From assembly GCA_031289445.1 (NCBI GenBank), contig JAITPL010000215.1, positions 1-7,054 on the forward strand: a DNA stretch of 7,054 bases. The letters run 5' to 3'. The DNA comes from Tannerella sp. (GTDB lineage: Bacteria > Bacteroidota > Bacteroidia > Bacteroidales > Tannerellaceae). Shown one piece after another: positions 3,200 to 7,054 of the stretch. Both the position numbers and the translations under genes were made by a program. The first letter of the stretch is position 1. Each line of letters opens with the position of its first letter. A model generated the notes under the pieces. It was not told where the DNA came from. It made no database searches and was given only the letters and a program-made list of their open reading frames with translations.

Positions 3200-4590
3200 A
3201 TGAAAGTCAAAATGATTTTACCGGCATTGACCGAAGCGAAAAGCCCTTTTGGGCGTCCTGTAAAGTATTCGCTATTCCCTCCCCTGGGACTTGCTACTCT
3301 GGCGGCTTACCTCTCGCCCGACGACGAAGTGGAATTGTGCGACCAGCACGTCGAAACACTCAATCTCGACGACGAGCCTGACCTTGTGATGATTGAGGTC
3401 TATATCACAAACGCTTACCGCGCCTACCGCATTGCCGACCGATACCGCAGTACGGGCGCTTATGTTATCCTCGGCGGCCTGCACGCAAGCGCCCTGCCCG
3501 ATGAAGCCGCGGCTCATGCCGACAGCATTTTCGTCGGACCGGCCGAAGACAGTTTTCCGCAATTCTTAAAGGATTTCAAACTTCATAATCCGAAAAAAGT
3601 TTATCGCTCGGCAGTACGGACTTTGGACGGTATGCCGCCGGTGCGTCGCGATTTAATCAAGCGGGAGCGTTATCTGGTACCCAATTCTATTGTCGTTTCG
3701 CGCGGTTGCCCGCATCATTGCTCCTTTTGCTATAAAGATGCTTTCTACAGTGGCGGCAAATCGTTCTACACCCAACAGGTCGATGCCGCACTTGCTGAAA
3801 TAGAGCGCCTTCCGGGTCGCCATCTGTATTTTCTCGACGACCATCTGCTTGGTAACAAACGCTTTGCTTCTGCATTGTTTGAAGGTATGCGCGGGATGAA
3901 TCGCGTGTTTCAGTCTGCCGCCACCGTTGCGTCCATTCTTGACGGCGATTTGATAGAACGTGCGGCAGAAGCAGGAATGCGCAGCGTTTTTGTGGGGTTT
4001 GAAACTCTCTCTTCCGAAAATCTGCGCCAGAGCAACAAGGTGCAAAATCTCTCGCGCGACTATGCCGCAGCCGTAAGCCGCCTGCATGAGCTGGGCATAA
4101 TGATTAACGGCAGTTTTGTATTCGGACTTGACCATGACGACCGCGACGTGTTCAGCCGCACGGTTGAATGGGCGTTCAAAACGGCATTACCACAGCTACT
4201 TACCATATCCTGACGCCCTACCCCGGCACAGCGCTTTTTGCCGGAATGGAACAGCAGGGTCGCATCCTGACCCGCAACTGGGATTTGTATGACACCCGCC
4301 ACGTTGTCTATCGCACTCGGGGACTGACGGCGGAAGAGCTGGAACGCGGATATCACCGTGCATACAGCGAGTTTTACAGTTGGAGCAACATCTTTCGCGG
4401 CAGTTTTGTGCACGACGATTTGAAACGCAAGATTCAGCATCTGTTCTATACAGGCGGCTGGAAGAAGTTCGAGCCGCTCTGGAACTTCATCATCAAAACG
4501 CATGGACTTAACCGCATGCTGCCTCTACTCGAGTCTATTCTGGAAACAAAATCAAAGCGCAAAAATGTGGTTGCGCCTTATCCGAGGTAA
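3200..4590 (+). pseudogene. B12-binding-type radical SAM protein, split by a one-base frameshift
   Basis: Two frames together make one protein of about 463 residues. The first runs from ATG 3200 to TGA 4213. The second covers about 4182-4590 and continues the family sequence with NGITTATYHILTPYPGTALF. Inserting one base in the A-run at 4178-4181 restores the frame as ...EWAFKNGITT..., so the break is at residue 327. The N-terminal part (1-140) resembles a cobalamin-binding Rossmann domain (PPLGLATLAAYL, GGLHASALPD), with DQH at about 48-50 but no clear DxHxxG. The radical SAM core has CxxxCxxC at Cys170, Cys174 and Cys177 (RGCPHHCSFCYKD), which would bind the 4Fe-4S cluster. I chose start 3200 over an in-frame ATG at 3053 because 3053 lies inside the sugar transferase gene. 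It may be a true pseudogene or a sequencing error. The substrate is unknown. Confidence 0.85.
4578..4590. other. Tail-to-tail overlap of rpoD and the radical SAM gene
   Basis: The rpoD stop (complement of TTA at 4578-4580) lies inside the last codons of the convergent radical SAM frame, which stops at 4588-4590. No terminator fits between the genes, so transcripts from both sides should run into each other. Confidence 0.8.
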
Positions 4591-5438
4591 GACTTCAGCA
4601 GCTTGCTTCGCGACCCTTGACGCAGGCGGCGTATGGCATCATCTTTTATCTGACGTACACGCTCGCGCGAAAGGTCGAATTTGTAACCTATCTCTTCAAG
4701 AGTTGCTTCGGGGCTACCTATACCGAACGACAGCTTGATTATAGCCGCATCGCGCTCCGAAAGCGTCGAGAGCGCACGGTCAATCTCCTTTGACAGCGAT
4801 TCGTGCATCAACGAGCCGTCGGTGATGGGAGCGTCGTTATCGACAAGCACGTCGAGCAGACTGTTATCCTCGCCATCCACAAGAGGCGCATCCATAGATA
4901 CATGCTTGCCCGAAACCCGCAAGGTATCCGCAATCTTGTCAACAGGTATATCCAGCTCGGCGGCCAGTTCTTCGGACGAAGGCTTGCGCTCGTTTTTCTG
5001 CTCGAAGCGCGAGAACGCTTTTTTAATCTTGTTGAGCGAGTCAACCTGATTGAGCGGCAGACGCACTATTCGCGACTGCTCGGCCAAGGCTTGCAGGATG
5101 GACTGACGTATCCACCAGACAGCATAAGAGATAAACTTAAAACCTCTCGTCTCGTCGAACTTCTCCGACGCCTTTATCAAACCCAGATTGCCCTCGTTGA
5201 CAAGGTCAGGCAGACTTAACCCCTGATTCTGGTACTGCTTGGCTACCGAGACGACAAAACGCAAGTTAGCCCGCGTCAGTTTTTCTTTTGCGCGATTGTC
5301 GCCTTCACGTATGGCTTTTGCCAATTTAACTTCTTCTTCTACCGTTATCAATTCCTCGCGGGATATATCCTGAAGGTATATCTCGAAAGAATGACTCTCA
5401 CGAAGAGTAATTGATGTTGTTATCTTTAACTGTCTCAT
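4578..5438 (-). CDS. rpoD: RNA polymerase sigma factor RpoD/SigA, short Bacteroidetes type
   Basis: A 286-residue sigma-70 factor lacking region 1.1, the normal size for Bacteroidetes primary sigma factors. It begins [26 protein letters not shown], covering region 1.2. Region 2 is at about 53-123, with [20 protein letters not shown] and the DNA-melting stretch [15 protein letters not shown]. Region 3 is at about 130-208. Region 4 has the helix-turn-helix [27 protein letters not shown] (246-272), and the C-terminus is [10 protein letters not shown]. Relative to the usual sequence as I recall it, several conserved positions differ (for example GYKFDLS for GEKFGLT, QIKDDA for QIKEKA). It may therefore be the more divergent of two copies, since a second gene with the same first six codons begins at position 18. 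It lies 93 bp downstream of htrA. Its 3' end overlaps the convergent radical SAM gene by 13 bp. Confidence 0.9.
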   Translation of the reverse strand: MRQLKITTSITLRESHSFEIYLQDISREELITVEEEVKLAKAIREGDNRAKEKLTRANLRFVVSVAKQYQNQGLSLPDLVNEGNLGLIKASEKFDETRGFKFISYAVWWIRQSILQALAEQSRIVRLPLNQVDSLNKIKKAFSRFEQKNERKPSSEELAAELDIPVDKIADTLRVSGKHVSMDAPLVDGEDNSLLDVLVDNDAPITDGSLMHESLSKEIDRALSTLSERDAAIIKLSFGIGSPEATLEEIGYKFDLSRERVRQIKDDAIRRLRQGSRSKLLKSYLG

Positions 5439-5468
5439 TTTAAAAAATTTTTTATCCCCTTTACAGTG

Positions 5469-5508
5469 TTTTGGGACGCAAAAAGATTTACCTTTCTGCG
5501 TCCCAAAA
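5469..5508 (-). terminator. Strong hairpin between htrA and rpoD, likely an htrA terminator
   Basis: The arms 5469-5485 and 5492-5508 pair over 17 bp with one mismatch (core TTTTGGGACGCA/TGCGTCCCAAAA) around a six-base ATTTAC loop. It begins 24 bases after the htrA stop in the htrA direction. There is no run of T directly after the stem on the minus strand; only the last stem bases are AAAA. It may therefore be a weak intrinsic terminator, an RNA-stabilising end or an operator. It also overlaps a poor promoter-like pair for rpoD. Confidence 0.5.
5479..5507 (-). promoter_or_regulatory. Possible weak promoter of rpoD inside the hairpin
   Basis: On the minus strand, TTTG (5507-5504), a 17-bp spacer and TCTTTTTG (5486-5479) approximate the Bacteroidetes TTTG/TAnnTTTG pair, with one mismatch in the -7 element and a short spacer. 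If real, it would give a leader of about 35 bases for rpoD. Read-through from htrA is an equally good explanation of rpoD expression. Confidence 0.25.
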
Positions 5509-5531
5509 AATTAATATATTTAATCTTTCAA

Positions 5532-7037
5532 TCAGTCAACCAAGTCGATTGCATAGTGTCGCGTAACGTTCGTATTCGGATAGAAACCCTTTATCAGAAG
5601 TCCCTTTTCATTAGTGTTACCCTTCAGTATCTTATCTACTATGGAGTAAAATTCTTCGGGGGTATTGACCTTTTCGTCATTGACGATCATGATTACAAAA
5701 CCCTTCTTGATACCGCAGTCGCGCACCTTGCCGCTGGATACGTCAGCCACCTCTATGCCGTAGCTGATGCCGTACTCGCGCTTGGACTTGTCGCCAAGCG
5801 GTTTGAAGGCCGCGCCGAGCAGCTTGGCCGTGTCGCCGCCCTTCATCACCTCCGTAGTACCCTGCATGTTACGCAGCTCGACAGTGAATGTCTTGGCGTC
5901 GCCATAGCGGTCAACCGTAATCTTCACCTTGTCGCCGGGCTGGAACTTGATTATCTGCTCCTGCAAGTCGTTAGGCGAGACTATTTTCTTGCCGTTGACT
6001 GCCGTAATGACATCGCCCTCTTCTACGCCTGCCTCCCGAGCCGAACTGCGCTCGGCAAAACCGCTGACATAAGCGCCTTCCAAGACCTTTATCTTGGTAT
6101 CCTTCTCTTTTTTCACCAGTTCAGGCTCGGCTATGGTTACGCCAAGCATCGCACGCTGCACGTTACCGTACTTTTTCAGGTCGCTGACTATCTTGCCTGC
6201 AATACTGACAGGTACGGCAAACGAATAGCCGGCAAAGTTTCCCGTCTCGGAGTAAATGGCGGTGTTGATACCTACCAGCTCGCCTTTGGTGTTGACCAGA
6301 GCGCCCCCGCTGTTACCCGGATTGACGGCTGCATCGGTCTGAATAAACGACACAATCTTGTTCGACGTGTCCTCGCCGGTCATGATTGAACGGCCTTTGG
6401 CGCTGACAATGCCTGCCGTAACCGTCGAGTTGAGGTTGAACGGATTGCCTACCGCCAGCACCCACTCGCCGACCTTGAGCTGTTCCGAGTCGCCGAAAAT
6501 AATCGGACGCAGGTCGTCGGCCTCAATCTTTATCAGGGCAATGTCGGTCGTCGGGTCGGCGCCGATAAGTTTGCCTGTAAACGAGCGTTTATCGTTGAGG
6601 GTAACGTTTATCGAGTCGGCTCCGTCAATCACGTGATTGTTGGTGATAATGTAGCCGTCGGTCGAGATTATAACCCCCGAACCTGAGCCTACGCGCTGAC
6701 GGCGTTGCTGCTGCGGCTGACGGTCGCCATGCCCGAAAAAGAAATCGAAGGGGTCGAAGTACTGCTGTCGAGACGACATAACCGAGGCGCTTACCTGAAT
6801 ATGCACTACGGCATGGATGGTCTTCTCGGCGGCAAAGGTAAAGTCGGTATTTTCGGCAGCCACACCGGTGTATGCCGTCATCCTCGCCGGCTGGCCGAAT
6901 TCGTCGGTCGAGCCTTGGGTGAACACGCTGTTTTGCCCACTCTCTTTCATCACGTAGGCAGTTACTGCTGCTGCTACGCCTCCGCTGATAATAACGATTA
7001 TCAAAGCGCTGAATAAATTCTTCCAAATCTTTCGCAT
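5532..7037 (-). CDS. HtrA/DegQ-type envelope serine protease (Do family)
   Basis: A 501-residue S1C-family protease. Residues 8-29 form an uncleaved signal anchor or signal peptide (LFSALIIVIISGGVAAAVTAYV), placing the rest in the periplasm. The trypsin-like domain (about 65-290) has the catalytic triad His135 (ITNNHV), Asp165 (TTDIAL) and Ser243 (GNSGGA). A Gln/Arg-rich stretch at 106-115, before VGSGSGVI, fits the LA loop. PDZ1 (about 297-390) has MLGVTIAE and the canonical GVEEGDVITAVNG. A second, more diverged PDZ domain (about 405-500) has GIKKGFVIMIVN. The protein probably degrades or refolds misfolded envelope proteins. The start MRKIWKNLF fits an anchor and puts the ATG at 7037, 17 bp from the window edge, so its promoter is outside. 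It lies upstream of rpoD in the same direction. All three catalytic residues are intact. Confidence 0.92.
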   Translation of the reverse strand: MRKIWKNLFSALIIVIISGGVAAAVTAYVMKESGQNSVFTQGSTDEFGQPARMTAYTGVAAENTDFTFAAEKTIHAVVHIQVSASVMSSRQQYFDPFDFFFGHGDRQPQQQRRQRVGSGSGVIISTDGYIITNNHVIDGADSINVTLNDKRSFTGKLIGADPTTDIALIKIEADDLRPIIFGDSEQLKVGEWVLAVGNPFNLNSTVTAGIVSAKGRSIMTGEDTSNKIVSFIQTDAAVNPGNSGGALVNTKGELVGINTAIYSETGNFAGYSFAVPVSIAGKIVSDLKKYGNVQRAMLGVTIAEPELVKKEKDTKIKVLEGAYVSGFAERSSAREAGVEEGDVITAVNGKKIVSPNDLQEQIIKFQPGDKVKITVDRYGDAKTFTVELRNMQGTTEVMKGGDTAKLLGAAFKPLGDKSKREYGISYGIEVADVSSGKVRDCGIKKGFVIMIVNDEKVNTPEEFYSIVDKILKGNTNEKGLLIKGFYPNTNVTRHYAIDLVD

Positions 7038-7054
7038 AATTCCAAATCTTAAAT

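Noticed and set aside
4171..4190. Programmed -1 ribosomal frameshift
   Set aside because: No canonical X XXY YYZ slippery heptamer fits the zero frame (C AAA ACG), and I see no convincing downstream structure; a lost base in the A-run explains the data more simply.
3653..4503. Minus-strand open frames opposite the radical SAM gene
   Set aside because: They are shadows of the conserved radical SAM reading frame; the translated sequences show no domain-like pattern.
5466..6389. Long plus-strand open frame (307 codons) opposite htrA
   Set aside because: It lies antisense to the clearly recognisable PDZ and protease coding sequence, has no family resemblance and arises from codon bias of the real gene.

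Overview
The window looks like chromosomal DNA of a Bacteroidota member, most likely order Bacteroidales. Three things support this. The start of an operon carries a Bacteroidetes-type promoter (TTTG, 20-bp spacer, TACCTTTG). The sigma factor is a short RpoD without region 1.1, beginning MRQLKIT as in Bacteroidales. It lies directly downstream of an HtrA/DegQ-type protease, an order I recall from that group. Ribosome binding sites are weak or absent, also usual there. Genus and species cannot be named from this sequence.

Layout, left to right. (1) Bases 1-18 are the first six codons of a minus-strand gene running off the left edge. They are identical, base for base, to the first six codons of the rpoD gene at 5438, so a second rpoD-type gene probably lies just outside. 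Upstream of it are its own promoter-like site and a 55-bp block, about 78% identical without gaps to the DNA at and beyond the 3' end of htrA, which ends in a decayed htrA tail. The rpoD/htrA junction therefore appears to have been duplicated. (2) Bases about 180-1000 hold no gene but are dense in repeats: a MITE-like element of about 225 bp with 14-bp terminal inverted repeats and inner hairpins (224-448), three copies of a 28-bp repeat, a perfect 28-bp palindrome inside a 32-bp direct duplication, and a degenerate 18-20 bp tandem repeat. (3) At 1092-2044 a promoter drives a six-helix membrane protein overlapping by 4 bp a small winged-helix regulator. (4) A 17-bp tandem repeat (2065-2166) precedes an AT-rich membrane protein, a minimal sugar-phosphate transferase and a B12-binding-type radical SAM protein. 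The radical SAM gene is split by a one-base frameshift at 4178-4181. (5) On the minus strand, rpoD (5438-4578) converges on the radical SAM gene with a 13-bp tail overlap. htrA (7037-5532) lies upstream of rpoD, separated by a 17-bp-stem hairpin.

How the genes may work together: the membrane protein and winged-helix protein look like a co-translated regulator pair. The sugar transferase and radical SAM gene are spaced as an operon and suggest an envelope glycolipid or other modification step, but the product cannot be named. The htrA-rpoD pair covers envelope protein quality control and core transcription. The most notable signals are the apparent sigma-factor duplication with its htrA scar, the repeat-rich spacer between the copies, and the frameshifted radical SAM gene.
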